In this document: positions 43,359 through 52,964 of the stretch, one piece after another
How the letters are laid out: each line of letters starts with the position of its first letter
Numbering within the stretch: position 1 is the first letter of the stretch
Assembly: GCF_015163075.1 (NCBI RefSeq)
Contig: NZ_JADDXU010000004.1
Span: 310,001 to 374,000 of the forward strand
Length of the DNA: 64,000 nt
Source of the DNA: Streptomyces justiciae
Lineage (GTDB): Bacteria > Actinomycetota > Actinomycetes > Streptomycetales > Streptomycetaceae
Reading direction: 5' to 3'
Program-made: the position numbers and the translations under genes
Notes under the pieces: model-generated
Told to the model about the DNA's origin: nothing
The model's input: the letters and a program-made list of their open reading frames with translations, nothing else
The model's database searches: none

Positions 43359-44394
43359 ATGCTCCGCTTTCATTTCACGCCTGAGGACCTGACCCGCCTC
43401 AGAGTGGCGGCCGGGCCTCACCCGCTGTGGGAGGTCGCGGCCAGCCTGCACCGTTTCCAGACCCGCGACGGCCGCTGGGCGCACGCGCTCTGGTACCGCA
43501 CCGCCCGCTCGACGCTCCACCGGACCGGCCTGGACCGCACCGTCATGCCGCTGCTCCTGCCGCTCTTCCCACGGGCCAGCTACTTCCCGGACTTCCTCAC
43601 CCCGACCGAGGGCGTCGACGGCCTGGACGCCGGTCTGGAGAGCATCCTCGCGACCCCGCGCCACCGAGTGACCGACGAGGTGACGCGGCTCTGCGGGACG
43701 GTGGGCGGCCCGGCCTGGGCGCACCGGGTGGCCGAGGGGGAGACCCGGGGAGAGCTCGTGCACGCCCTGCGCGCCTACCACCGTGCCGTGATCGCCCCGC
43801 ACGAGGAGGACATCCACGAGCGCCTGTACGCCGAGCGGGCCCGGCACACCCGGACGCTGCTGCGCGCCGGGAGCGAGGCCGTGCTCGCCGGCCTGTCGCC
43901 CGCGATCCGCTGGCGCCACCCGGTCCTGGAGATCCCGGGCTACCCGCGGCGCCGCGACGTCCACCTCGACGGGCGCGGACTGCTGCTGATCCCCTCCTAC
44001 TTCTGCTGGAACGCCCCCGTCGCCCTGGCCGACCCCGGCCTCCCGCCCGTCCTGCTCTACCCCGTCCAGCACATCCCGCCGACCGTCCCCCGTACCGCCC
44101 CTGAACGGCCTGCTCGGCCCCACCCGGGCCGCCGTTCTGCGCGCGGCCGCGACCGGTGCCACCACCACCGAGGCCGCCCGGCACGCCGGCGTCACCCCCA
44201 CCACGGCCAGCCACCACACCACGCTGCTCCGCGACGCCGGCCTCATCACCAGCCACCGGTACGCCAACACGGTCGTGCACACCCTGACCCCGCTCGGCGC
44301 GGCCCTGCTCAGACGCAACGACTGCGGCGAAGAAGGCCTGCGGCGCCTGCGGCAGACGGACCCAGTCGAGTCCGGCGGCGCCCCGCTTCCCTGA
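43359..44394 (+). pseudogene. Frameshifted ArsR-type regulator, paralogue of 38960-39955
   Basis: Codons from ATG 43359 (MLRFHFTPEDLTRLRVAAG) follow the family to LLYPVQHIPPTVPRTAP near 44099. There the frame must move by one base at a C run (44098-44101) to continue with LNGLLGPTRAAVLRAAATGA, the winged helix and GLITSHRYANTVVHTLTPL, ending at 44394. One missing C would explain it. The intact paralogue shows the joined form. It could be a sequencing error or a true mutation that leaves a regulator without a DNA-binding domain. GGGGGAA precedes the start. Confidence 0.8.
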
Positions 44395-44413
44395 CGCGCC
44401 GTCATCCGTCGGT

Positions 44414-45511
44414 TTACGGATCGAACGCCGGCAGTTCCACCGTGATCCGAATTCCGCCGGCGGTGCGCGGCGTCAGCGTGAGTGTTCCGCCGTGGGCGTG
44501 CGTGATGGTCTTGATGATGGCCAGGCCCAGGCCGACGCCGGCGTGGTCGGCGTGGATGCGTTCGGTGCCGCGCTGGAACGGTTCGGTGAGGGTCGCGGCC
44601 AGCTCCGGGGTGAGTTGCTCGCCGGTGTTCTCGACGGTGAGCACCACCGTGTCGCCGCGGACTCCGGTGCTGACCCGCACGGTGCCCTGTTCCGGCAGGT
44701 TGTGGACGATCGCGTTGTGCACCAGGTTCGTGGTCAGCTGGAGCAGCAGCGCGGGGGACCCGCTCGTCACGGCGAGGTCGGCGTCGGTCTCGATGCTCAC
44801 CCCGTGCTTCTCCGCGAGGGGCAGCAGCGTTTCGGTGGCCTCCTCCGCGAGGAGGGAGAGATCGACCGGTTCCGGGACGAAGGACCGCTGGTTGGCGCGG
44901 CTGAGCAGGAGCAGCGCCTCGGTGAGGTCGATCGCCCGGGCGTTGACGGCGTGCAGGCGTTCGACGAGCTCGCCGGTGTCGGCGTGCGGGTCGCCGCGCG
45001 CCACGTCCAGCAGCGTCTTCGAGATCGCCAGCGGCGTGCGCAGCTCGTGCGAGGCGTTCGCCGCGAACCTCTGCTGCTCGGCGACATGGGCCTCCAGCCG
45101 GGCGAGCATCGCGTCGAAGGCGTCGGCGAGTTCACGGAACTCGTCCCTGCGGCCCGGCAGCCGGATGCGGTGGGACAGTGAGCCGTGGGTGGCCAGGCGG
45201 GTGGCGTCCGTGATGCGGGTCAGTGGGGCGAGCATCCGGCCGGCCAGCAGCCACCCGCCCACGAGCCCGAACAGCAGCAGGAACCCCAGTACCGCGGCCG
45301 CCCGCGGAGCGAAGACGCGCTGGAGGGCGCCCCGGACGGGAAAGATGCCGTTCAGCTTGTCGTCGGGGTTGTAGAGCATCGCCCGCTCGGGGACGTACCG
45401 CAGCAGGAACAGCCAGACCGCCGCGAGCAGCAGGACCCCGGCGACCATGAGGAACCCGGCATAGCTGAGCGTGAGCTTGAGGCGGACACTCACGCCGGGC
45501 TGCCTATCCAC
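44414..45511 (-). CDS. Two-component sensor histidine kinase
   Basis: The 365-residue protein has two membrane helices (LSYAGFLMVAGVLLLAAVW and AVLGFLLLFGLVGGWLLAG) flanking a short extracellular loop. A HAMP domain follows, then HisKA with the phosphorylated His in AANASHELRTPLAI and HATPase with NLVHNAIVHN and GVGLGLAIIKT. It overlaps the response regulator gene by 8 bases. The extracellular sensor is only about 30 residues, so it may sense membrane stress. No target genes are obvious in the window. Confidence 0.92.
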   Translation of the reverse strand: MDRQPGVSVRLKLTLSYAGFLMVAGVLLLAAVWLFLLRYVPERAMLYNPDDKLNGIFPVRGALQRVFAPRAAAVLGFLLLFGLVGGWLLAGRMLAPLTRITDATRLATHGSLSHRIRLPGRRDEFRELADAFDAMLARLEAHVAEQQRFAANASHELRTPLAISKTLLDVARGDPHADTGELVERLHAVNARAIDLTEALLLLSRANQRSFVPEPVDLSLLAEEATETLLPLAEKHGVSIETDADLAVTSGSPALLLQLTTNLVHNAIVHNLPEQGTVRVSTGVRGDTVVLTVENTGEQLTPELAATLTEPFQRGTERIHADHAGVGLGLAIIKTITHAHGGTLTLTPRTAGGIRITVELPAFDP

Positions 45512-46199
45512 GGTCCCCTCCCTTGCCCCCGGCCCCCGGTTGCGTGTCGATGCGATAGCCGACGCCGGGCACGGTGGCGATGATCCACGGTTCGCCGAGC
45601 CGCTTGCGCAGGGCCGACACGGTGATGCGCACGGCGTTCGTGAACGGGTCCGCGTTCTCGTCCCACGCCCGCTCCAGAAGCTCCTCGGCGCTCACGACCC
45701 CGCCCTCGGCGGCGACGAGGACCTCCAGCACGGCGAACTGCTTCCTGGTCAGCGCGACGAACCGGCCGTCCCGGTAGACCTCTCTGCGGAACGGGTCGAG
45801 GCGCAGCCCCGCGATCTCCCGCACCGGTGGCCTGCTGTGCGCCCGTCTGCGGTCCAGCGCCCTGAGCCGGAGCGCGAGTTCACGCAGTTCGAAGGGTTTC
45901 GTGAGGTAGTCGTCCGCGCCGAGTTCGAATCCGGAGGCCTTGTCGTCGAGGCGGTCGGCCGCGGTGAGCATGAGGATCGGCATCCCGCTGCCGGAGGCGA
46001 CGATGCGCTTGGCGACCTCGTCACCGGACGGCCCGGGGATGTCACGGTCGAGGACGGCGATGTCGTACGAGTTGACGCTCAGCAGTTCCAGCGCGGTGTC
46101 GCCGTCCCCCGCGATGTCGGCCGCGATCGCCTCGAGGCGCAGTCCGTCGCGGACGGCTTCTGCCAGATACGGTTCGTCCTCGACGATCAGCACACGCAT
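45504..46199 (-). CDS. OmpR-family response regulator
   Basis: The 231-residue protein has a receiver domain with Asp8/Glu7, the phospho-acceptor Asp51 in IAVLDRDIPG and Lys near 101 in YLTKPFELREL. An OmpR/PhoB winged helix follows (ALTRKQFAVLEVLVAAEGG; VRITVSALRKRLGEP; VPGVGYRID). ATG 46199 (MRVLIVEDEP) is the family start. It is the first gene of the pair with the histidine kinase, and direct repeats fitting its binding mode lie 24-41 bases upstream. Confidence 0.93.
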   Translation of the reverse strand: MRVLIVEDEPYLAEAVRDGLRLEAIAADIAGDGDTALELLSVNSYDIAVLDRDIPGPSGDEVAKRIVASGSGMPILMLTAADRLDDKASGFELGADDYLTKPFELRELALRLRALDRRRAHSRPPVREIAGLRLDPFRREVYRDGRFVALTRKQFAVLEVLVAAEGGVVSAEELLERAWDENADPFTNAVRITVSALRKRLGEPWIIATVPGVGYRIDTQPGAGGKGGDRG

Positions 46200-46222
46200 G
46201 GACCCAAGGCTACGAGGCCCCA

Positions 46223-46240
46223 CATATCGTCGGCATATCG
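46223..46240. promoter_or_regulatory. 11-bp-spaced direct repeats, likely OmpR-type regulator site
   Basis: CATATCG occurs at 46223-46229 and 46234-46240, with starts 11 bases apart, one helical turn. This is the spacing of the direct half-sites bound by OmpR/PhoB-type dimers. The site lies 24-41 bases upstream of the response-regulator ATG and is A+T-rich for this genome, consistent with autoregulation. Confidence 0.6.
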
Positions 46241-46447
46241 AAAACCGCATACGGCCCGGCAACATCGCGCCGCCTTGACTGGCGGCATGACGCGACCCCC
46301 GCCACCGGCACGGACATCGAGCCGACGGGTGCGACGGCTCCTCGCCGTCGGCCTGACAGTCGTCCGCACGCCCCTCGGCCCTGCCGACCCCATCCAGGAC
46401 CCGAGGACGCAGCGGTGACCAGCGACGAGAAGGGACAAGGACGGACG

Positions 46448-47527
46448 ATGGTGCAGGTCGACGCCCCGCAGCGGACCGAGGAGGAGGACGCCGTACGGCG
46501 GGACCCCGGCCCCTCCACCTGGCGTGAGGGCATTCGCCGGGCGATCCGCGGCGGTCTGCGGCCGGGACCCTGGAAGCGCGGGCCGGTCCTCGCGGCGCTG
46601 GGGCTGCTGCTGGGCCTGGTCATGCTGCTGCACGCGTCGATCACGGACCGCGGGGGCCTCGGCAGCCTGGTGGAGACCTTCCTGCCGTGGCTCGGGCTGT
46701 TCGTCCCGCTACTGCTCGCTGGGGCACTGTGGCGCCGCTCCGCCGCGGCCGCCGTGGCGCTGTTGCTGCCGACGACGGTGTGGCTGAGCCTCTTCGGCGG
46801 GCTGCTCACCGACAAGTCCCACGGCGGCGGTGATCTCACCCTCGTCAGTCACAACGTCGGCGCCGCCAATGCCGACCCGGCGGGCACCGCCCGCGACCTC
46901 GCCGCGTCCGGGGCGGACGTGCTGGCGCTGGAGGAGCTGGCCGAGCAGGCCAAGGGGACGTACGAGAAGGAACTGGCGAAGACCTACCCCTACCACGCGG
47001 TGCTGGGCACGGTCGGACTGTGGAGCAGGCTGCCGCTGTCGGACACCCGGCCGGTCGACATCAAGCAGGACGCCGGGCCGCTGGGCGACACCAAGCCGGT
47101 GGACGAGAAGATGGGCTACCAACGGGCACTTCGCACCACCGTCACGACCGACCACGGCCCGCTGACGGTGTACGTCGCCCACCTCGGTTCCGTACGCGTG
47201 ATGCCCAGGGGCGGCTTCTGGACCGAGTCGCGGGACCGAGGCGCGCAGGCGCTCGGCGAAGCCCTCGCCGCCGACCGCAGCGAGCGGGTCGTCCTCCTCG
47301 GCGACCTGAACGGCACCACGGACGACCGCGCCCTCGACTCCATCACCTCGCGGCTCCGCTCGGTCCAGGAGACGGCCGGGGACGGCTTCGGCTTCACCTG
47401 GCCGGCGTCGTTCCCGGTGGCCCGGATCGACCAGATCATGGTCAGGGGAGTGGCGGCCGAGAGCTCGTGGGTGCTGCCGGCCACGGGCAGTGACCATCTG
47501 CCGGTGGCGGCCGGAATCAGCTGGTGA
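46448..47527 (+). CDS. Membrane-anchored endonuclease/exonuclease/phosphatase-fold protein
   Basis: The 359-residue protein has three membrane helices (VLAALGLLLGLVMLLHA; TFLPWLGLFVPLLLAGALW; AAAAVALLLPTTVWLSLF). An extracytoplasmic EEP domain follows with SHNVGAANADP, ALEELAEQ, VVLLGDLNGTTDDRALD and GSDHLPVAAG. The metal-binding Glu, Asp-Leu-Asn and Asp-His residues are present, so it is probably an active phosphodiesterase, nuclease or lipid phosphatase at the cell surface. ATG 46448 follows AAGGA; a GTG at 46415 would add 11 residues. It is divergent from the response regulator. Confidence 0.85.
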   Translation: MVQVDAPQRTEEEDAVRRDPGPSTWREGIRRAIRGGLRPGPWKRGPVLAALGLLLGLVMLLHASITDRGGLGSLVETFLPWLGLFVPLLLAGALWRRSAAAAVALLLPTTVWLSLFGGLLTDKSHGGGDLTLVSHNVGAANADPAGTARDLAASGADVLALEELAEQAKGTYEKELAKTYPYHAVLGTVGLWSRLPLSDTRPVDIKQDAGPLGDTKPVDEKMGYQRALRTTVTTDHGPLTVYVAHLGSVRVMPRGGFWTESRDRGAQALGEALAADRSERVVLLGDLNGTTDDRALDSITSRLRSVQETAGDGFGFTWPASFPVARIDQIMVRGVAAESSWVLPATGSDHLPVAAGISW

Positions 47528-47650
47528 ACACCTCGTTCGTAGGCGCATCCGGTACGGCGTAGGGATCTTCGTGGGTTCTGCCAGTGCGAGGGTCCGCCGC
47601 GGGGCGGGGAGACTGCGGCGGACCGGCACCCGAGACAGCGAAGGACCGCC

Positions 47651-48915
47651 ATGCTCGACGGCTGTACGCCCTGGCCCGAAGTGTTCGCCGACCGCTACCG
47701 AGCGGCCGGGCACTGGCGTGGCCACACGCTGGACGACCTGTTGCGTGGTTGTGCCTTGCTGTACGGGTCCCGGACCGCGCTGGTGCAGGGCGACACCCGC
47801 CTCACCTACGCGCAGCTGAACCGGCGCGTCGAGCGCATGGCCGCCGGCTTCCGGCTGCGTGGCCTGCGGCCAGGACAACGGGTCGTCGTGCAATTGCCGA
47901 ACGTGCCTGAGCTCGTCATCACGGCGTTCGCACTGGTGCGCGCGGGCACGATCCCCGTGTTCTGCCCCGTCACGCACCGCGAGCCCCAGGTGTCCCACGC
48001 CGCCCGGGTCACGGAGGCCGCCGGCTATGTGGGTCCCTCGGTGCACGACGGCTTCGACCACCGGGGCATGGCCGCGGACATCGCCGCCCGATGGCCCTTC
48101 CTGCGGCGGGTGTTCACCTACGAGCCGCCGCACACCGCCTCCCCGTACGGCGGCCTGGCGACCGATCCGTCCGGCTGCCACTACTTCCCGCTGGGCTCCA
48201 TCGACGCCCCGCCCGACCGTCCCCTCGTGCGGAGCGCCGACGAGGTGGCGTTCTTCCTGGTCTCCGCCGACAGCGCCGGGACGCCCCGGCTCGTCCCCCG
48301 CACCCACGACGACTACGCCTACCAGGTGCGGGCGGCCGCCGAGTCGGCAGCGCTCGCCGAGGGCGACGTGTATCTGGCCGCGCCCTCCGCCGAGTTCACC
48401 CTCACGCTCGGCTGTCCGGGCATCATCGGCACCCTCATGGCCGGCGGCATCGTCGTCCAGGCCGAGACCGGGACACCGGCCGAATGCCTCGCGCTTGTCG
48501 AACGTGAGCGGGTCACCCATACGTCGCTCGCGCCCGGCGTCGTTCGGCACTGGCTCCGCGAACTCCCTGCGAGCGGTGCTGACTTGGGGAGCCTGCGGCT
48601 CGTCCAGCTGGACGGCGCGTCCGCGGAAGAGCTGGGCACCGCGCTGGCCTGCCACGTGCAGCGCGTTCACGCCATGCCGGAGGGGCTGCTCATCCTCGCC
48701 CCGGCGTCCGAGCCGCACGGCCGCCCGCTCTCGCCCGATGACGAGATCCGGATCGCCGACACCGAGGGCAAGGACGTACCCGAGGGCGAGCCCGGCGAAC
48801 TCCTGGTGCGCGGCCCGTACACGGTGCGCGGCTACTACCGGGCATCCGACCTCAACGCGCGGTCCTTCACCGACGACGGTTACTTCCGTACGGGAGCCGT
48901 CGCACGCTTTACCTC
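47651..48915 (+). pseudogene. Truncated 2,3-dihydroxybenzoate-AMP ligase-like adenylating enzyme
   Basis: The protein aligns with EntE/DhbE-type aryl-adenylating enzymes from MLDGCTPWPEVFADRYRAAG to DDGYFRTGAVARF near residue 420. It then loses similarity before the stop at 49012. The C-terminal subdomain with the catalytic lysine is missing. Earlier motifs are also decayed: the P-loop-like motif reads [16 protein letters not shown], where SGGTTGxPK-like sequence is expected, and the conserved TGD aspartate is Ala. It probably cannot adenylate. No NRPS or siderophore genes are adjacent. The frame runs to 49012 but the end is not family-like. Confidence 0.75.
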
Positions 48916-49124
48916 GCCTGCTGGGACCGGTACCTCGGTGAAAACCCGGTGCCTCCGCCTGGACATCGCGCCGCGAAGGGACGAAGGTCACAGAAGCGTA
49001 TCGGGCATTTAACCCTTCAACCTTCACGAAAGAATCACAAGTTGGCTAGGTTGGGCGCTGCCCGCACGACTTCCTCCGCCAGGCAGGACGTCTCGTGCGT
49101 TCTCGTACGGAAGGAGCCCGTCCC

Positions 49125-50768
49125 ATGTCGCCGGAACCCCTGCTCTCGCAGTCCTCAGGTGGCGCGTCGACAGACGGGGGCGAGGCGCCGAGCCGTGACG
49201 AGGTCCGCCGACGGATCAACAACCTTTACGACAGGGCCGAGAGCGACACGGGCACCTTCAACGCGACCCGGGCGGCGGCGATTCCGCGGCAACGGGGTGC
49301 GGCCGGCCGGGGGCGCTCCCAGGAGGCCGCGGAACCCGCGCTCCGGGATCTGACCCGCCAGTGGTTCGACGTCGCCCGGGCCAAGTTGGGGCCGACCGTT
49401 CCGGCGACCCAGCCGGCGGGGCGTGGGCCGGACCGCCCCGAGCGCCCGAGCCGTCCGGGCCGCGCGCCGCAGCCCGCCCGCTCCGTGGAACGCGCTGCCG
49501 AGCCTCTCGCCCTGGAGGCGCCCAAGGCTGCCGACCGAGCGGCTTCGGCGCCGACCGGCATGTCGTCGCCCGCGCAACTCGCCGGGCCGATAGCGGAGTT
49601 GACCGCCCGACCTGCGGCGGAGTGGACGACCGGACCTGCCCGGGAGCTGACTGCAGGGGCCGACCCGGTGTTGGCCGCAGGGTCCGTCGCGGAGTTGGCT
49701 GCTGGGCCCGTCCCAGAGTTGGCCGCGGAGTTGGCTGCTGGGCCCGTTCCGCCGTGGAACGCCGGGCCTGTTCCCGCGTGGAACGTCGAGGGCTCGCCGG
49801 AGTCGGCCGCTGGGGTCGGCACGGAGTGGAATGCCGGTCCTGCTCCCGAGTGGAACGCCGGGGGTGCCCCGCAATCGGCCGCCGGGCCCGCCACGGAGTG
49901 GAACGTCGGGCCGGTTCCCGAGTTGTCCGCCGGGTCCGCCGCGCCCTTCCCGCCGGTCGAGGCCGTCGAGGCCTTCGGGACCCGGTCGGAGGAGGAGATC
50001 TGGCGCACGGGCCCGCTGCCGGTCCTCGGCGACAACGGGGCACAGTGGCCGCTGCCGCCCGAACCCACCGCTTTCCCTGCCGCGACGACATGGCCCACTG
50101 CTGAGGACCCTCTCGCCGGCTCTTACGACGCGGGTCCTGCCGTGAACGTGGCCACGCCCTACGGCGCCGCACCGGCGACAGGCCCGATCGCCCCGTATCT
50201 CACCGGTGTGCCCACCGATCCGGCCACCTCCTACGCCACCGACTGGCCGACCGACACGACCACGGCGACCTATGGCGCCGGACTGCCGTCGGTCGCCGCG
50301 CTGCCGGTCATCGAACCGCCGGTCGCTGAAGTGCCTCTCGCCCAACCGCCGGCCCCTCAACCTCCGGTCACCGCACCGGCATTCACCGGCGCGACCGGTG
50401 TGAGCCACACCCCCAAGGCCGACCGCGTGATCGCCTTCGCCCGGGCGCAGATCGGCCGGCCGTGCGTGTGGGGAGCGGCCGGGCCGGGGTCCTTCGACGC
50501 GCCCGGTCTCTCCCAGGCCGCCTGGAAGGTCGCCGGGGTGACACTCCCGCGAACCGCTCAGGAACAGGCCGGGGTCGGCACACCGGTCGCCCTCGCCGAA
50601 GTGGAGGTGGGTGACCTGGTCTTCTTCCACGACGACCTCAGCCACGTCGGCATCTGGACCGGCAACGGCATGATGATCCACGCCCCGGGTCCGGGAGCGG
50701 CCGTCCGCGAGGAGTCGGTGTTCTTCGCCGGTCAGTCGGCGATCAAGGGCGCGATCCGTCCGGCCTGA
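49125..50768 (+). CDS. NlpC/P60-like protein lacking the catalytic cysteine, with low-complexity linker
   Basis: The 547-residue product starts at ATG 49125 (AGGAG 8 bases upstream), with an acidic helical head (DEVRRRINNLYDRAESDTGT) but no signal peptide. Residues about 90-420 are Ala/Pro/Gly-rich with repeats around PAPEWNAG and VAELAAGPVPELAA. The C-terminal 110 residues match NlpC/P60 (GRPCVWGAAGPGSFD; AGVTLPRTAQEQAGVGTPV; HDDLSHVGIWTGNGMMIHA) with the His present. The catalytic DCSG is DAPG, so no Cys nucleophile remains. It is probably a binding, not a cleaving, protein. Confidence 0.8.
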   Translation: MSPEPLLSQSSGGASTDGGEAPSRDEVRRRINNLYDRAESDTGTFNATRAAAIPRQRGAAGRGRSQEAAEPALRDLTRQWFDVARAKLGPTVPATQPAGRGPDRPERPSRPGRAPQPARSVERAAEPLALEAPKAADRAASAPTGMSSPAQLAGPIAELTARPAAEWTTGPARELTAGADPVLAAGSVAELAAGPVPELAAELAAGPVPPWNAGPVPAWNVEGSPESAAGVGTEWNAGPAPEWNAGGAPQSAAGPATEWNVGPVPELSAGSAAPFPPVEAVEAFGTRSEEEIWRTGPLPVLGDNGAQWPLPPEPTAFPAATTWPTAEDPLAGSYDAGPAVNVATPYGAAPATGPIAPYLTGVPTDPATSYATDWPTDTTTATYGAGLPSVAALPVIEPPVAEVPLAQPPAPQPPVTAPAFTGATGVSHTPKADRVIAFARAQIGRPCVWGAAGPGSFDAPGLSQAAWKVAGVTLPRTAQEQAGVGTPVALAEVEVGDLVFFHDDLSHVGIWTGNGMMIHAPGPGAAVREESVFFAGQSAIKGAIRPA

Positions 50769-50924
50769 CACACCTCGCCCCGACATGCGACCTGACTTCC
50801 CAAACCTCTCATGAACCACAGTTGAACATTTCGTGATCTCTGGGTGCACAACCATGCGAGGCCCACCCGGGTCGAACTGGCGACCAACGGTGTTACAGCC
50901 GTGCACAGTTCCGTGGGGGGAACC

Positions 50925-52955
50925 TTGTCAAACATGGTGCGTCAGTTGTGTGGTGCTCTGCGGGTACGCGGGACGACTGACCTTTTTCTGGTTCTGTTGC
51001 TGGCGGCGGGTTTCGTGGCGCTGCCGGTGTTCGCTCTGCTGCCGTGGCTCGGGGGCTTCGCGGTGGCGTCCGCGGTGAGTTACATAGCCGACGAGGCGCT
51101 GCATGTCCGCTCGCCGGGGTTCGTGCGCCGGCTGGCGACGCTTCAGCTGGACCGCACGCTGCGGTTCGCCGTCCGGACGGTGATGCTGCTGGCCCTGGCC
51201 GAGCGGATGGACGCGTCGGATGCGATGCTGGTCGCCGCGCTCGCCGTGTTCAGCGTCCACTTCGCGCTGGTGATGCTGTACACCGCGCTGCACCACGCGG
51301 TACGGCGCCGCCGGGTGCTGCCGCTGGTGGTGCGCAACCTGGACATGAGCGCGCTGCCTCTCCCTCAGCAGCCGCCGGCGCTGCTGTTCCGGCGCTTTCT
51401 GCGCAAGCTGCTGCACCTTGACCTCCTGGCCCACGTGGGCTTGCTGGTGGCGCTTGGTACCGGAACCCAGGAGTGGGCGCACGGCGGCTTCGCGCTGACC
51501 GTCGGCATCACCGCGGTGGCGGTGCTCGCACTGGCCGTGCAGTACCTGAGGGCACGTCACATGCCTGTGCGGGAGGACGTGTTCGCCGAGGTCAACCGTC
51601 AACTCGCCGCATATGGGCCCGAGGTGGCGCTCTACTTCAGCTTCGCCGCGGTGTCGCGGGACTTCATGTACCAGGTGAACATGTGGATCGAGACGCTGGA
51701 GCGGCTCGACCGGCGTCCGCTCATCATCCTTCGCGAGCGCGCCTCGTTCCGCCACCTCAGCCGCACCCGGCTGCCCGTCCTGTGCGTGCCCAAGGCCGAC
51801 GACCTGGCGGAGCTGGACCTGTCCGGCGTACGGGTCGTCCTCTACCCGGGCAACGCCGGCAAGAACGTGCACATGCTGCGCATCGCGGAGGCCAAGCACG
51901 TCTTCATCGGCCACGGCGACAGCGACAAGCTGGCCAGCAGCAACCGGGTCAGCAAGGTCTACGACGAGATCTGGGTGGCCGGGCGGGCCGGGCGCGACCG
52001 GTACCAGCGGGTGCGGCACGCCATCAGCGACGCGGCCATCGTCGAGGTGGGCCGGCCGCAACTGGCGCCGATCCGGCTCCACGCCGACCGCCTCCCGGGC
52101 CCGTTTCCGGTCGTCATGTACGCCCCCACCTGGGAGGGGTGGAGCGACGACGACTGCCACACGTCGCTCATCCCGATGGGCACGCGGCTGATCGAGAAGC
52201 TCCTGGCCGAGGACGTACGGATCATCTACAAGCCGCACCCGCTCACCGGCAAGCGCTCGGCCGAGGCGGCCGCCGCCGACCAGGCCATCCGTGACCTGCT
52301 GCACGCCGACAACGAACGCCGGCAAGCCGTCCGGGCGCAGTCCGACCTCGCCGCCGTCCGCCCCCGGCTGACGGAGATCCGATCCCGGCTCGACGAATTG
52401 GCCGGACGGCAGAAGGGCGACGACGCCCAGCAGACCCGCGAGGCGCGGCTGCCCGAGCACGACGACGCGGGCGAGTGGCACACCCTGCACGCCGAGTGGC
52501 ACCGCCTGTTCTGGGAGAGCCACGGCACGAGCCGGCACCACGTCATCCTGGAGCAACTGCCCACGCTGTACGAGTGCTTCAACCAGGCGGACATCCTCGT
52601 CAGCGACGTCTCCTCGGTGGTCGCCGACTTCGTCGCCAGCCTCAAGCCGTACGTCCTGACCAACGCCCACGACCTGCCCGACGAGGAGTTCCGCGCCGCC
52701 TACACCACGGCCGGGGGCGCCTATCTCCTCGACCGTGACTGCACCCGCCTGCCGGAGATCCTCGGCTCGGTGCGCACGCCCGCGAACGACCCGATGGCGC
52801 CGTACCGCCGCACCCTGAAGGAGTACGTCCTGGGCCCGGACCACCCCACCTCGATGGAACGCTTCAACGCGGCCGTCAATGCCCTCGCCGACAAGGGGGC
52901 GGCCGAACTGGCCGAGGACCGCCTGCTCCTGGAGCAGACCGACCTCGTCGGATGA
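50925..52955 (+). CDS. Membrane CDP-glycerol glycerophosphotransferase (TagF-like)
   Basis: The 676-residue protein has about six membrane helices in residues 15-240. The cytoplasmic glycerophosphotransferase domain includes VVLYPGNAGKNVHMLRIAEA, FIGHGDSDKLASSNRVSKVY, VVMYAPTWEGW, VRIIYKPHPLTG and ADILVSDVSSVVADF. TagF-like enzymes polymerise glycerol phosphate into wall teichoic-acid-like polymers. A roughly 90-residue charged, coiled-coil-like insert (about 455-545) separates the KPHP and SDVSS motifs. TTG 50925 has GGGGGGAA at good spacing; ATG 50934 is an alternative but too far from it. A perfect hairpin follows the gene. Confidence 0.88.
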   Translation: MSNMVRQLCGALRVRGTTDLFLVLLLAAGFVALPVFALLPWLGGFAVASAVSYIADEALHVRSPGFVRRLATLQLDRTLRFAVRTVMLLALAERMDASDAMLVAALAVFSVHFALVMLYTALHHAVRRRRVLPLVVRNLDMSALPLPQQPPALLFRRFLRKLLHLDLLAHVGLLVALGTGTQEWAHGGFALTVGITAVAVLALAVQYLRARHMPVREDVFAEVNRQLAAYGPEVALYFSFAAVSRDFMYQVNMWIETLERLDRRPLIILRERASFRHLSRTRLPVLCVPKADDLAELDLSGVRVVLYPGNAGKNVHMLRIAEAKHVFIGHGDSDKLASSNRVSKVYDEIWVAGRAGRDRYQRVRHAISDAAIVEVGRPQLAPIRLHADRLPGPFPVVMYAPTWEGWSDDDCHTSLIPMGTRLIEKLLAEDVRIIYKPHPLTGKRSAEAAAADQAIRDLLHADNERRQAVRAQSDLAAVRPRLTEIRSRLDELAGRQKGDDAQQTREARLPEHDDAGEWHTLHAEWHRLFWESHGTSRHHVILEQLPTLYECFNQADILVSDVSSVVADFVASLKPYVLTNAHDLPDEEFRAAYTTAGGAYLLDRDCTRLPEILGSVRTPANDPMAPYRRTLKEYVLGPDHPTSMERFNAAVNALADKGAAELAEDRLLLEQTDLVG

Positions 52956-52964
52956 CCGCCGGCG

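Noticed and set aside
46287..46418. A 43-residue basic frame just before the membrane phosphodiesterase gene
   Set aside because: It overlaps a possible GTG start but has no ribosome site, no family and no clear signal peptide. It was left out as unsupported.
47651..49012. A siderophore (catecholate) biosynthetic cluster around the DHBA-AMP ligase-like gene
   Set aside because: No isochorismate enzymes, NRPS, carrier protein or transporter lie nearby, and the ligase itself is decayed.
48915..49124. A possible riboswitch upstream of the NlpC/P60-like gene
   Set aside because: Some Streptomyces wall hydrolase genes have c-di-AMP riboswitches. The conserved segments of that class could not be matched here; only a GGTGAAAAC-like stretch and short pairings were seen.
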